Source of the DNA: Mesorhizobium sp. CA8
GTDB taxonomy: Bacteria > Pseudomonadota > Alphaproteobacteria > Rhizobiales > Rhizobiaceae
Reading direction: 5' to 3'
Length of the DNA stretch: 64,000 bases
Assembly: GCF_020164955.1 (NCBI RefSeq)
Contig: NZ_JAIUHG010000031.1
Location: 1 to 64,000 of the forward strand
The position numbers were made by a program, and so were the translations under genes. The notes under the pieces are model-generated. The model was not told the origin of the DNA, made no database searches, and saw only the letters and a program-made list of their open reading frames with translations. Position 1 is the first letter of the stretch. Every line of letters starts with the position of its first letter. Shown here piece by piece: positions 7,501-15,054 of the stretch.

Positions 7501-7621
7501 GAGCAATTCTAGGAAAAGTGTGAAGCGGTTAGGCTCGGCGCGCAGCCTTCCGTCCGGAATTGCGTCAACAAAGAGATAGATCGGTTCGCCGTTTCGGTGA
7601 AACGGTGAAACGCTCTATCGC
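7501..7621. repeat. Dispersed intergenic palindromic element, copy 1
   Basis: It carries GAGCAATTCTAGGAAAAGTG, then GAAGCGG, TCCGTCCGGAATTGCGTCAA and an imperfect hairpin (GATAGATCGG... CGTTTC-GGT-GAAACG ...CTCTATC). The same modules recur in the same order at 57880-57981, with a better-preserved hairpin. It is intergenic, just upstream of the TIGR00645 gene, whose start is at 7641. Confidence 0.8.
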
Positions 7622-7640
7622 AACTTGACCGGAAGCCTTC

Positions 7641-8159
7641 ATGAAGCGTCTCGAACTCGCCATCGAATCCGTCATCCTGGCCTCGCGCTGGCTGCTGGTC
7701 GCCTTCTATCTCGGGCTCGGCCTGGCGCTGGCGATCTACGCGCTGTCCTTCAGCAAGAAGCTCTACGAGTTCGTCATGAGCGCCTTCACGCTCGGCGACA
7801 CCGATACGATCCTGAAGATGCTCGGTCTGATCGACGCGGCGCTTGTCGCCTCGCTGGTGGTGATGGTGATCATCTCGGGTTACGAGAATTTCGTCAGCCG
7901 CTTCGACGAGCAGGACGGCGAGGTCCATTGGCTGGGAACGATCGATGTCGGCTCGTTGAAGGTCAAGGTCGCCTCGACCATCGTCGCCATCTCCTCCATC
8001 CACCTTTTGCAGGTGTTCCTGAATTCGGTGTCCTATACGACCGACCAATTGATGTGGCTGACCATCATCCATCTCGCCTTCGTCGTCTCGGCGCTGATGC
8101 TGGCCTATATCGACCGGGTGATGGCGCTGGCGAAGGGTAAGAAGGCCGAGGTGGATTGA
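7641..8159 (+). CDS. TIGR00645 / YqhA (UPF0114) family inner-membrane protein
   Basis: A 172-residue integral membrane protein. Hydrophobic segments lie at about 12-32, 60-80, 108-128 and 135-157. The N-terminal ESVILASRWLLVAFYLGL and the central IISGYENFVSRFD, WLGTIDVGSLKVKV motifs are family signatures. The function is unknown; the family is widespread in Gram-negative bacteria. Its ATG has GGAAG upstream. The gene stands alone, convergent with the SDR gene at 8175-9041 with only 15 bases between stop codons. Confidence 0.92.
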   Translation: MKRLELAIESVILASRWLLVAFYLGLGLALAIYALSFSKKLYEFVMSAFTLGDTDTILKMLGLIDAALVASLVVMVIISGYENFVSRFDEQDGEVHWLGTIDVGSLKVKVASTIVAISSIHLLQVFLNSVSYTTDQLMWLTIIHLAFVVSALMLAYIDRVMALAKGKKAEVD

Positions 8160-8174
8160 GGCGGACCCGGTCCG

Positions 8175-9041
8175 TCAGTAGATCCTTTTTACCCTCGTCT
8201 GCGAGTTCGCGAACACCTCGTCGGGGACGAAGAAGTCGCCCGCGAGCTGATCGGCCGCGCCCGGCGCATAGATCGAAAAGTCCGTCACGCCTTCGGCGCG
8301 CAGCACCTCTTCGTCGATGTAGAAATTGCCGGTCGCCTCGCGCGACGGACGCAGGAAGATCGCGTGCGCGGCGTCGGCCATGATGTCGGGCGAGCGGCTC
8401 ATCGCAGCCACCGTGGCGCCGCCCAGAAGATTGCGCACCGCAGCCGTATCGATGGTCGAGATCGGCCATAGCGAATTGACGGCGATGCCAGCTGCAGCGA
8501 ACTCGGCGCTCATGCCAAGCGTGCACATCGACATGCCGAACTTGGCCATCGTGTAGGCGACATGGTTCTTGAACCACTTGGCCTTCATATCGAGCGGCGG
8601 CGCCAGATTCAGGATGTGAGGGTTCTCGGCCACCTTCAGGTGCGGAATGCACATTTTGGAGACCAGGAAAGTGCCGCGCGTGTTGATCTGGTGCATCAGG
8701 TCGTAGCGCTTCATGTCGGTCTCCAGCGTGCCCGTGAGCTGAATGGCGCTGGCATTGTTGACGCAGATGTCGATGCCGCCGAAGCGCGCGACGGTCCTTG
8801 CCACCGCATCGGCTACCTGGGCCTCGTCGCGGATGTCGCAAAGCACCGGCAGCGCCTTGCCGCCGGCCCGCTCGATTTCTTCCGCCGCGCTGTAGATCGT
8901 GCCCGGCAGCTTCGGATGCGGCTCGGCGGTCTTGGCCGCGATCGTCACATTGGCGCCGTCGCGCGCCGCGCGCAGCGCGACCGCCAACCCGATGCCGCGC
9001 GATCCGCCCGAGATGAACAGCGTCTTCCCCTTGAGCGACAT
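8175..9041 (-). CDS. Short-chain dehydrogenase/reductase (SDR), HSDL2-like
   Basis: A 288-residue Rossmann-fold oxidoreductase. The cofactor motif GGSRGIGLAVALRAA starts near residue 12 and NNAS near 94. A YTMAK motif follows near 162, providing the catalytic Tyr and Lys. The usual catalytic Ser region reads LNLAPPLD, so Ser is replaced by Ala or Pro. This substitution is seen in HSDL2-like SDRs, which the overall sequence (MSLKGKTLFISGGSRGIG, TIAAKTAEPHPKLPGTIY) resembles. The substrate is unknown; a fatty-acyl or lipid substrate is suggested by homology only. GGGAGG lies upstream of the ATG. Confidence 0.88.
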   Translation of the reverse strand: MSLKGKTLFISGGSRGIGLAVALRAARDGANVTIAAKTAEPHPKLPGTIYSAAEEIERAGGKALPVLCDIRDEAQVADAVARTVARFGGIDICVNNASAIQLTGTLETDMKRYDLMHQINTRGTFLVSKMCIPHLKVAENPHILNLAPPLDMKAKWFKNHVAYTMAKFGMSMCTLGMSAEFAAAGIAVNSLWPISTIDTAAVRNLLGGATVAAMSRSPDIMADAAHAIFLRPSREATGNFYIDEEVLRAEGVTDFSIYAPGAADQLAGDFFVPDEVFANSQTRVKRIY

Positions 9042-9147
9042 GTCTCGCCTCCCTCTTCAATTCGGGAGGCAACTTGCGCGGGCGATACACTTGGCGCAAG
9101 AGCCGAAGGGGCGGACCGAAGTTACGCAACGTCGTGCGCGGATAGGC

Positions 9148-9795
9148 TCAGACCAATACCAATCCTTGCCGCATCGCGATCGCGATGGCGTCGGTGCGGT
9201 TGGCGGCGCCGAGCTTGATCAGGATGGCGGCGACATGGAACTTCGCCGTGTGCACGGAAATGTTGAGCCGCCGGGCGATGACCTTGTTCGGCGCGCCTTC
9301 GGCGAGCAGCGCCAGCACCTCCGTTTCGCGCGGCGACAAAGCCGGGCGCGCCTGGTTGTCGTCAGGCGTTTCTTCCTCGGCAAGCTCCTCATGATGGAAA
9401 TCGCCATGCGCGACCTCTGACCGCCCAGCCCTGTCGATGCGGTAGCCGGAGGCCGCGAGACGCGCTGCGGCGGCGATCAGCAGGCCATCTGCGGAGATAG
9501 GCAGCACGGCCAGCGCGTTGTCTACTACCCGTTCGCTGCCCACACGCCGCGAAAGCAGGACAATGGGCGTGGCCGAACTGACGACCCGGCTTTCCAGCCC
9601 GGCCTCGTCGGCGATGGCGACATCCGCCATTTGGCCGACGCCGCTTCCAGCCAATACCGGCAGCAGATCGTCACTGGCGGCAAGCGCATCTGCAAGCTGC
9701 TCGGCGCGCTGGGCATCGCCGAGCGCCACCAGCACCGTCAACCGATGGGCCGACGGTTCCGGTCGTGCAATCGCTTGTGCTGCGCTGTTTGTCAT
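9148..9795 (-). CDS. LuxR-family transcriptional regulator with degenerate receiver
   Basis: 215 residues. The C-terminal LuxR/FixJ helix-turn-helix is clear (LSPRETEVLALLAEGAPNKV, IARRLNISVHTAKFHVAAIL, about 150-205). The N-terminal ~120 residues have the length and strand pattern of a response-regulator receiver (LTVLVALGD, VIADEAG-like strand, PIVLLSRR), but a phospho-acceptor Asp in the usual position is not evident. Phosphorylation may be lost. It starts only eight bases after the stop codon of the HtrA-like pseudoprotease gene on the same strand and is almost certainly co-transcribed with it. It may regulate the divergent htrA-like gene; that is inference from position. Confidence 0.85.
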   Translation of the reverse strand: MTNSAAQAIARPEPSAHRLTVLVALGDAQRAEQLADALAASDDLLPVLAGSGVGQMADVAIADEAGLESRVVSSATPIVLLSRRVGSERVVDNALAVLPISADGLLIAAAARLAASGYRIDRAGRSEVAHGDFHHEELAEEETPDDNQARPALSPRETEVLALLAEGAPNKVIARRLNISVHTAKFHVAAILIKLGAANRTDAIAIAMRQGLVLV

Positions 9796-9803
9796 CAGCC
9801 CTC

Positions 9804-10679
9804 TCAGTTCAGCGGCTTCTCGCCGATGGTGATCGACACGTCGCGTTCGGCGCCGCCGCTCGAAACACCGAGCGTAACGGTTGTGCCGGCGCTATCCGGT
9901 CCAAGCTTGCGGATCAGCTCGCGCGGACCATGCACAGCCTCGCCGTTCCAGGCGACGATGATGTCGCCGACATGCAGGCCGGCGGCCTTGGCCGGGCCGC
10001 TGTCGTCGAGGCTCATCACCATGGCCCCTTTTGTATCGCCATTGCGGATCGGATGCAGCCCGGCGCCGAGATAGCCGCGCGCGACATGGCCCTTCTCGCG
10101 CAGCGTCGCGACAGCGCGCTCGATCGTCTCGTAAGGCATGACCAGCGCGCGCCGGCGCGGTCCGAACAAAAGCATGCCGATCAAGCCACCCTTGGCGTCG
10201 AGCACCGGCCCGCCCTCGAATCGCCCGCCGGTGTTGATGGCGAGGTTGATGCGCCGGTCGATCGTGCCGCCGCGCATCGAGCGCCAGGCCGGCCCGACCT
10301 CGCCGATCGTGCCGAACACGGCAAGCGCGGCGCCATCGCTATTGCCCGCGGCAATCGCCAGATTGCCGGGCCGCACGGCGCCGGCCTGGGCGAGTTGCGG
10401 CAAACCGTCAGCGCCAGAAGCCGGTTTCAGCAGCGCGACGCCCGTCGACGGATCGCGGCCGACGAGTTCCGCCTTCACGGTCTCCCCGGACGCCAGCGTC
10501 AATTCGATCTCTTCGCCGGCTTCGACCGCCTCCTCGGCGGTGACGAAATAGCCGTCGCGCCAGTGGAAGGCGCTCGCGGTGCGGTGATGGTGCGTGACGA
10601 AACTCCCCAGCGCGGGGGCAGCGGTGGCCGCGACATCGGCGATCGCGTCGGAAAAGGCACTGAGATTGAAGTCGCTCAT
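9804..10679 (-). CDS. HtrA/DegP-like pseudoprotease with PDZ domain
   Basis: 291 residues with the two-domain layout of S1C proteases: a trypsin-like part (about 15-190) and a PDZ domain (about 195-285, starting RGYLGAGLHPI). All three catalytic positions are replaced. The His box VVTNFHVV of the neighbouring paralogue aligns with YFVTAEEAV, the Asp box DTDIALV with STGVALLK, and the Ser box NPGNSGGPLV with NTGGRFEGGPVL. There is no signal peptide, so it is predicted cytosolic. It is probably a binding or regulatory protein. It is divergent from the intact paralogue at 10898 and forms an operon with the LuxR-type regulator. AGGAGAC precedes the ATG. Confidence 0.87.
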   Translation of the reverse strand: MSDFNLSAFSDAIADVAATAAPALGSFVTHHHRTASAFHWRDGYFVTAEEAVEAGEEIELTLASGETVKAELVGRDPSTGVALLKPASGADGLPQLAQAGAVRPGNLAIAAGNSDGAALAVFGTIGEVGPAWRSMRGGTIDRRINLAINTGGRFEGGPVLDAKGGLIGMLLFGPRRRALVMPYETIERAVATLREKGHVARGYLGAGLHPIRNGDTKGAMVMSLDDSGPAKAAGLHVGDIIVAWNGEAVHGPRELIRKLGPDSAGTTVTLGVSSGGAERDVSITIGEKPLN

Positions 10680-10817
10680 AAGACTGTCTCCTGGGTTCGG
10701 TGACCCAGATATCGCTCCGTTGCGGCACCGGGGGTACTCGCCTGACGGCTAGTCGCCGGCCGGACTGGCCACATGGTCAGGTCGCGGCTGCCGAGCCCGC
10801 TCCGCACATATATACTG

Positions 10818-10857
10818 CGTGTCGCCCATAAGTGCTGTGCGGTTTTGGGGCAACGAC
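10818..10857. repeat. Dispersed palindromic element, CGCCCA...TTTTGGG type
   Basis: The sequence reads CGTGTCGCCCATAAGTGCTG then TGCGGTTTTGGGGCAACGAC. This is an imperfect palindrome with the AAGTG...GCGGTTTT core also found at 22151-22192 and 35611-35655 and in the larger elements at 7501 and 57880. It lies in the divergent promoter region of the two HtrA-like genes. Confidence 0.65.
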
Positions 10858-10897
10858 CGCGCCAAGGAAAAACATCATTCCACACGGGAATACGCCG

Positions 10898-11845
10898 ATG
10901 GCTTTCGCAGCCGAAAAACTTCCATCTGACGACATTCTGCTCGATGCCTATTCGGCATCCGTGGCCGACGCCGTCGACCGCATTGGACCGGCCGTGTGCC
11001 GTATCGAGCGCATAGGGGCCGGCGGCCACGGCTCCGGCTTCGTCATCGCGCAGGACGGGCTGGTCGTCACCAATTTCCATGTCGTCGGCGACGCGCGCGC
11101 CGTGCATGTCACCATGCCGGACGGTGCTTCGCGCGAGGGTCATGTGCTTGGCCGCGATCCCGACACCGACATCGCGCTCGTGCGCGCCGACGGCAGCTTT
11201 GCCGACGTCGCGCCGCTCGGCGATTCCAAGCGCCTGCGCCGCGGCCAGATCGCGATTGCGATCGGCAATCCGCTCGGTTTCGAATGGACCGTCACCGCCG
11301 GCGTCGTCTCGGCGCTCGGCCGCTCGATGCGCGCCTCGACCGGCCGGCTGATCGACGACGTCATCCAGACCGATGCCGCACTCAATCCCGGCAATTCGGG
11401 CGGACCGCTGGTGTCGTCGGCGGGCGAGGTGATCGGCGTCAACACCGCCATGATCCACGGCGCGCAGGGCATCGCCTTCGCGGTCGCCTCCAATACCGCC
11501 AATTTCGTCATCTCGGAAATCATCCGCTTCGGCCGCGTGCGCCGCGCTTTCATCGGCGTTTCCGCCGACACGACCAACCTGCCGCGCCGGGCAGCACTCT
11601 TGTCGCAGGTGACCACGAACACGGCAGTGCGCCTGCGCAGCGTCGAGAAGGACGGTCCCGCCGCCAAGGCCGGGTTGAAGGAAGGCGACGTCATCGCGGC
11701 AATAGACGGCCGGCCGGTCACCGGCGTCGACGACCTCGTGCGCATCCTCGACGCCGAGCGCATCGGCCGCGAGACGCTCTGCACGGTCGTGCGCCGAACC
11801 GGCGTCAGCCAGGTGACGGTGACGCCGGTGGCGCGGACGAGCTAA
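10898..11845 (+). CDS. S1C (HtrA/DegP-like) serine protease with PDZ domain
   Basis: 315 residues from the ATG at 10898 (MAFAAEKLPSDD); an in-frame ATG at 10832 is less likely because it lies in a repeat element. The trypsin-like domain shows the full triad: His in VVTNFHVVGD (about 63), Asp in DPDTDIALV (about 94) and Ser in NPGNSGGPLV (about 168). A PDZ domain (about 210-310) includes KEGDVIAAIDG. No signal peptide is visible, unusual for DegP but common in this two-gene arrangement; it may act in the cytosol or by a non-classical route. It is divergent from a catalytically dead paralogue, so the two may form mixed oligomers (inference). Confidence 0.9.
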   Translation: MAFAAEKLPSDDILLDAYSASVADAVDRIGPAVCRIERIGAGGHGSGFVIAQDGLVVTNFHVVGDARAVHVTMPDGASREGHVLGRDPDTDIALVRADGSFADVAPLGDSKRLRRGQIAIAIGNPLGFEWTVTAGVVSALGRSMRASTGRLIDDVIQTDAALNPGNSGGPLVSSAGEVIGVNTAMIHGAQGIAFAVASNTANFVISEIIRFGRVRRAFIGVSADTTNLPRRAALLSQVTTNTAVRLRSVEKDGPAAKAGLKEGDVIAAIDGRPVTGVDDLVRILDAERIGRETLCTVVRRTGVSQVTVTPVARTS

Positions 11846-11858
11846 GATCGCCGCTGGC

Positions 11859-12284
11859 CTAACTCCCGGCCACGCCCTCGGCATATTGCGCCAGGAATTC
11901 CTCGCTTGGCGGGATCGGCTTGATCACATCGATCAGCACGCCATTGGGATCCCTGGTGATGAAGTGCCGCTGGCCGAACGGCTCGTCGCGCAAGCTGCGC
12001 AGGATCGGCAGGCCGGCGGCGACGACCCGCTCATAGACAGCGTCGGGATCGCGGACCTCGAAATTGATCAGCAGGCCCGATGTCCGCCCCCGCCCTTCTT
12101 CCGGTATCGTCTCATGGTCGCCCTGGACGATGCCGAGGTTGACGCGCCTGTCCTCGCACGAGCGCAGATGGACATACCAGTCGCTCGCAAACAGCGGCTC
12201 GAAGCGGAAATGCTCGACATAAAAGTCCGCGGTGCCTGCGACATCGTCCGTCATCAGCACCGGATAATAGCTGGTCGTCTTCAT
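11859..12284 (-). CDS. VOC superfamily (glyoxalase/bleomycin-resistance-like) protein
   Basis: 141 residues starting MKTTSYYPVLMTDDVAGTADFY. The two beta-alpha-beta-beta-beta modules of the vicinal-oxygen-chelate fold are evident (FYVEHFRFEPLFASDWYVHL; then LLINFEVRDPDAVYERVV ... RDPNGVLIDVIKP). The metal-ligand pattern is incomplete, so the protein may be a binding protein or a dioxygenase/isomerase of unknown substrate. GGAGAAGG precedes the start. It is divergent from a TetR repressor, with two palindromic operators in between, so it is presumably the repressor's target and induced by a xenobiotic-like ligand. Confidence 0.88.
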   Translation of the reverse strand: MKTTSYYPVLMTDDVAGTADFYVEHFRFEPLFASDWYVHLRSCEDRRVNLGIVQGDHETIPEEGRGRTSGLLINFEVRDPDAVYERVVAAGLPILRSLRDEPFGQRHFITRDPNGVLIDVIKPIPPSEEFLAQYAEGVAGS

Positions 12285-12305
12285 CTTTCCTTCTCCTCTC
12301 ATCCA

Positions 12306-12350
12306 ACATACAGTCTGTATGTAAATGCAAATAACATACAGGCTGCATGT
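12306..12350. promoter_or_regulatory. Two 17-bp operators between the VOC and TetR genes
   Basis: ACATACAGTCTGTATGT (12306-12322) is a perfect 8+1+8 palindrome. ACATACAGGCTGCATGT (12334-12350) is the same site with one mismatch. Centres are 28 bases apart. The second ends directly before the TetR ATG at 12351, so binding would block expression of the regulator as well as the divergent VOC gene. This is the expected autoregulatory layout of TetR proteins. Confidence 0.9.
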
Positions 12351-12977
12351 ATGCAACAAGGGTCCGAACGCCGCTCCAACCGCGACCGCACCGAGGCGAC
12401 GCGCGCCGATCTGATCCGCGCGGCGCGAAAGCTGTTTACGGAAAAATCCTATGCCGAGACGGGCACGCCGGAGATCGTCGCCGAGGCCGGCGTGACGCGC
12501 GGCGCGCTCTACCATCACTTCGCCGACAAGCAGGCGCTGTTCGCGGCAGTGGTCGAGCAGGAAGCAGCGGCCGTTGCGGCCGAGATCGACCATGCCTCGC
12601 CGCCTTCGCTGTCCGCGCGCGACGCGCTGATCGCAGGCTCGGACGCCTATCTCGAGGCAATGCAGGCGCCCGGCCGCACGCGGCTTCTGCTGCTCGACGG
12701 GCCGGCCGTGCTCGGGCGCGCCGCCATGGACGAGATCGACAACCGCCACGGCAACCGCTCGCTGCGCGAAGGCCTGGTCGCCGCGATGCGTGCGCAAGCA
12801 ATGATCAGATTGCCGGTCGAGGCGCTGACCGCTTTGCTGGCGGCCGCCTTCGATCGGGCAGCTCTGGCTATCGAGGCCGGTGGATCCGCCGCGGATTACC
12901 GCGCGGCGCTGATCGCGCTCATGGACGGCTTGTCTGCGGCCCCTCCTCCGTCCACACGCCCGGCTCCGTCTCGTTGA
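12351..12977 (+). CDS. TetR/AcrR family repressor
   Basis: 208 residues. The DNA-binding domain is at the N terminus (RADLIRAARKLFTEKSYAETGTPEIV then AEAGVTRGALYHHFADKQAL, about 18-66). The C-terminal ligand-binding domain contains LLDGPAVLGRAAMDEID and LPVEALTALLAAAFDRAAL. The start at 12351 directly abuts the second operator, with no Shine-Dalgarno sequence in between. Translation may be leaderless or start at another codon. The last 59 bases overlap the end of the convergent LysR gene in antisense. It likely represses itself and the divergent VOC gene. Confidence 0.9.
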   Translation: MQQGSERRSNRDRTEATRADLIRAARKLFTEKSYAETGTPEIVAEAGVTRGALYHHFADKQALFAAVVEQEAAAVAAEIDHASPPSLSARDALIAGSDAYLEAMQAPGRTRLLLLDGPAVLGRAAMDEIDNRHGNRSLREGLVAAMRAQAMIRLPVEALTALLAAAFDRAALAIEAGGSAADYRAALIALMDGLSAAPPPSTRPAPSR

Positions 12978-13872
12978 AGCAGCCAAGCTGCCGCTTGAAC
13001 TCATCGATCAGCCAAGTCGCTGCCGGCTTGGGGCTGCGGTCGTTGCGGTGCATGGCGTACATCGGCGAACGGACTTCGCGGTAAGGCTCGAGATCGAGCT
13101 CGACCAGCCGTCCGCTGGCCAGGTCGTCGGCGATCAGCCAGCGCGGCAGGCCGCCCCAGCCAAGCCCCTCGCGCATCAGCGCGTGCTTGGTGCGCAAATC
13201 CGTCAGCCGCCAAGTGCGATAGGCAAACACGCCATAGTCGCGGCCGCGCGTCCGCTCCGACTGGTCGGTGACGACAAGCTGGATGTGCTCGCGCAGATCC
13301 TCGATCCCGACCGGCTTCGGCAGCTTCGCCAGCGGATGATCGGGTGCGGCAGCCGGCACCAGCGAGATGAAGCCGATGCGCAGCAGATTGACATCGGCAT
13401 CGCCTTGCAAGCCGCCGAAGCCAAGATCCGCCTGGCCGTTGACGACCTGATCGACAATCAGGCCGAGAGAGCCAATATAAAGCCGGAGCATGACCGCCGG
13501 GAATTGCGCCTCGAAGGCCTTGAGCACCCGCACCAGCGCCGGTGAGGGCAGCGCCACGTCGACAGATATCGCCACTTCCGCTTCCAGCCCTTGCCGGTAG
13601 CCGTCGGCACGCGAACGGATGCGCTGCAGCACGCCGATCATGCGCCGCGCATCTTCGAGCATCGCCTTGCCGACATCGGTCAGTTGCGGCTCGCGCACGC
13701 CTTCGCGTTCGAACAGTTTCAGGCCGAGCTGCGCTTCGAGATTGGCGATGCCGTAGCTCACCACCGACTGCGCCCGATTGAGCTTGCGCCCCGCGGCCGA
13801 GAAGCTGCCGGTATCGGCCACTGCCACCAGGATTTGGAGTTGATCTAGGGTTGGGTTTGGTTGCACGGCCAT
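12919..13872 (-). CDS. LysR-type transcriptional regulator (azoreductase-linked)
   Basis: 317 residues starting MAVQPNPTLDQLQILVAVAD; an ATG three codons upstream is an alternative. The N-terminal winged helix-turn-helix (TGSFSAAGRKLNRAQSVVSYGIANLEAQLGLKLFERE, about 19-55) is typical, with a LysR substrate-binding domain after residue 95. It is divergent from the azoreductase gene at 13982, with 109 bases between starts, which suggests that it controls that gene in response to a quinone or azo-type effector (inference). Its 3' end overlaps the TetR gene. Confidence 0.9.
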   Translation of the reverse strand: MAVQPNPTLDQLQILVAVADTGSFSAAGRKLNRAQSVVSYGIANLEAQLGLKLFEREGVREPQLTDVGKAMLEDARRMIGVLQRIRSRADGYRQGLEAEVAISVDVALPSPALVRVLKAFEAQFPAVMLRLYIGSLGLIVDQVVNGQADLGFGGLQGDADVNLLRIGFISLVPAAAPDHPLAKLPKPVGIEDLREHIQLVVTDQSERTRGRDYGVFAYRTWRLTDLRTKHALMREGLGWGGLPRWLIADDLASGRLVELDLEPYREVRSPMYAMHRNDRSPKPAATWLIDEFKRQLGCFNETEPGVWTEEGPQTSRP

Positions 13873-13981
13873 GCCATCCATTTTTTTGATGGATTGTATA
13901 CATATTATGCCAGTTATCCTGATGGGACAGCAATCCCATATTTGGGCGGAAAGTTCAATCCAACCCGAAGGGGACACCGCC

Positions 13982-14620
13982 ATGTCTATTCTTCTCGTCA
14001 CCTCCAGCCCGCGCGGCGCCGCTTCGCACTCGACCCGCGTCGCCACGGATCTTGCTCAGAAGCTGCTTGCCGCCGATCCGTCCAATACGCTCGTCGTGCG
14101 CGATCTCGTCGCCAATCCGCTGCCGCATATCGATCCCGACTACGCCACCGGCATCTACACGCCGGCCGAAGCACGCACGCCGCGCCAGGCCGAGGTCGTC
14201 GGCGTCTCCGACGCCGTGCTCGACGAGCTTTTCGCTGCCGACACCGTGATCCTCGCGACAGGCTTCATCAACTTCAACATCTCCTCGACGTTGAAGTCCT
14301 GGGTCGACCACGTCGCCCGCTCCGGCAAGACCTTTGCCTATGCCGAAGGCGGCCCGAAGGGCCTCGTCAACGGCAAGAAGGTCTATATCGTGCTCGCTTC
14401 CGGCGGCATCTACTCCGAAGGCGCCGCAGTGCAGATGGACCATGCGGTTCCGTATCTGCGCAGCGTGCTCGGCTTCCTCGGCATGACCGATGTCGAAATC
14501 ATCCGCGTCGAGGGTGTCGGTATGGGCGCCGACGCCGTCACCGCCGCGCTTGCCAAGGCTACCGCCAAGGTCGACGCGATCGCCGCCGCCACGGCTGACC
14601 AGGTCGCCGCCGCGGCCTGA
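13982..14620 (+). CDS. azoR: FMN-dependent NADH-azoreductase
   Basis: 212 residues. The flavodoxin-like fold starts with MSILLVTSSPRGAASHSTRVA, the FMN phosphate-binding loop. FINFNISSTLKSWVDHVARSGKTF and VYIVLASGGIY are the characteristic AzoR/AcpD motifs. The enzyme reduces quinones and azo compounds in two-electron steps, protecting against electrophile stress. The start at 13982 has AAGGGGA upstream and gives the family's normal length. It is divergent from a LysR regulator and followed by its own terminator, so it is a single-gene unit. Confidence 0.93.
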   Translation: MSILLVTSSPRGAASHSTRVATDLAQKLLAADPSNTLVVRDLVANPLPHIDPDYATGIYTPAEARTPRQAEVVGVSDAVLDELFAADTVILATGFINFNISSTLKSWVDHVARSGKTFAYAEGGPKGLVNGKKVYIVLASGGIYSEGAAVQMDHAVPYLRSVLGFLGMTDVEIIRVEGVGMGADAVTAALAKATAKVDAIAAATADQVAAAA

Positions 14621-14640
14621 CCGCCGATGCCGGAAATAAA

Positions 14641-14675
14641 AGAGGCAGGCGCCCGCCAGCGCCCGCCTCTTTTTT
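14641..14675 (+). terminator. Intrinsic terminator after azoR
   Basis: The stem AGAGGC-A-GGCGC / GCGCC-C-GCCTCT carries one internal mismatch and is followed by five further T (14671-14675), 20 bases after the azoR stop codon. Confidence 0.85.
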
Positions 14676-14805
14676 GCATTTTCGCCCCCTACGGCGGCGG
14701 CAGCACCACGGCTGGATGGCGGTCCTCGCGCAGGACCAGCCTCACGGCGCCGAGCGCGATCCGATATCCTGCTCTGCCGACAGCGATCCGCCCGCCGCCA
14801 GCGCA

Positions 14806-15017
14806 AACAGCTGGAACGACTTTTTCTTCCCCCTGGTCCTGACCACCTCCGACAATTTGAAGACACTGCCGCAAGGGCTGACCGTGTTCGTCGGCGAATT
14901 CACCACCGACTGGGGGTGCTGTTCACCGGGCTGACACTGGCGGCACCGCCGATTAGCTTGCTCGACATCGTGCTGTCGAAGCAGTTCATTTCCGGCATCA
15001 AAGTAAGGCGCGGTTAA
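14806..15017 (+). pseudogene. Fragment of a sugar ABC transporter permease gene
   Basis: The frame beginning at 14806 encodes NSWNDFFFPLVLTTSDNLKT and LPQGLTVFVGEFTTDWG, the conserved end of a MalG-type (CUT1) permease. After a G tract near 14911 the frame shifts. The rest, VLFTGLTLAAPPISLLDIVL and SKQFISGIKVRRG with stop at 15015-15017, completes the normal C terminus. One missing G in the run explains the shift. Upstream of 14806 no permease sequence is recognisable, so only the last ~70 codons remain. It probably marks a deletion that removed a sugar transport operon upstream of the BKACE gene. Confidence 0.85.
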
Positions 15018-15054
15018 ATAGGCGCAGTCCAACAACGAAGTCAGGGCACCAAAA

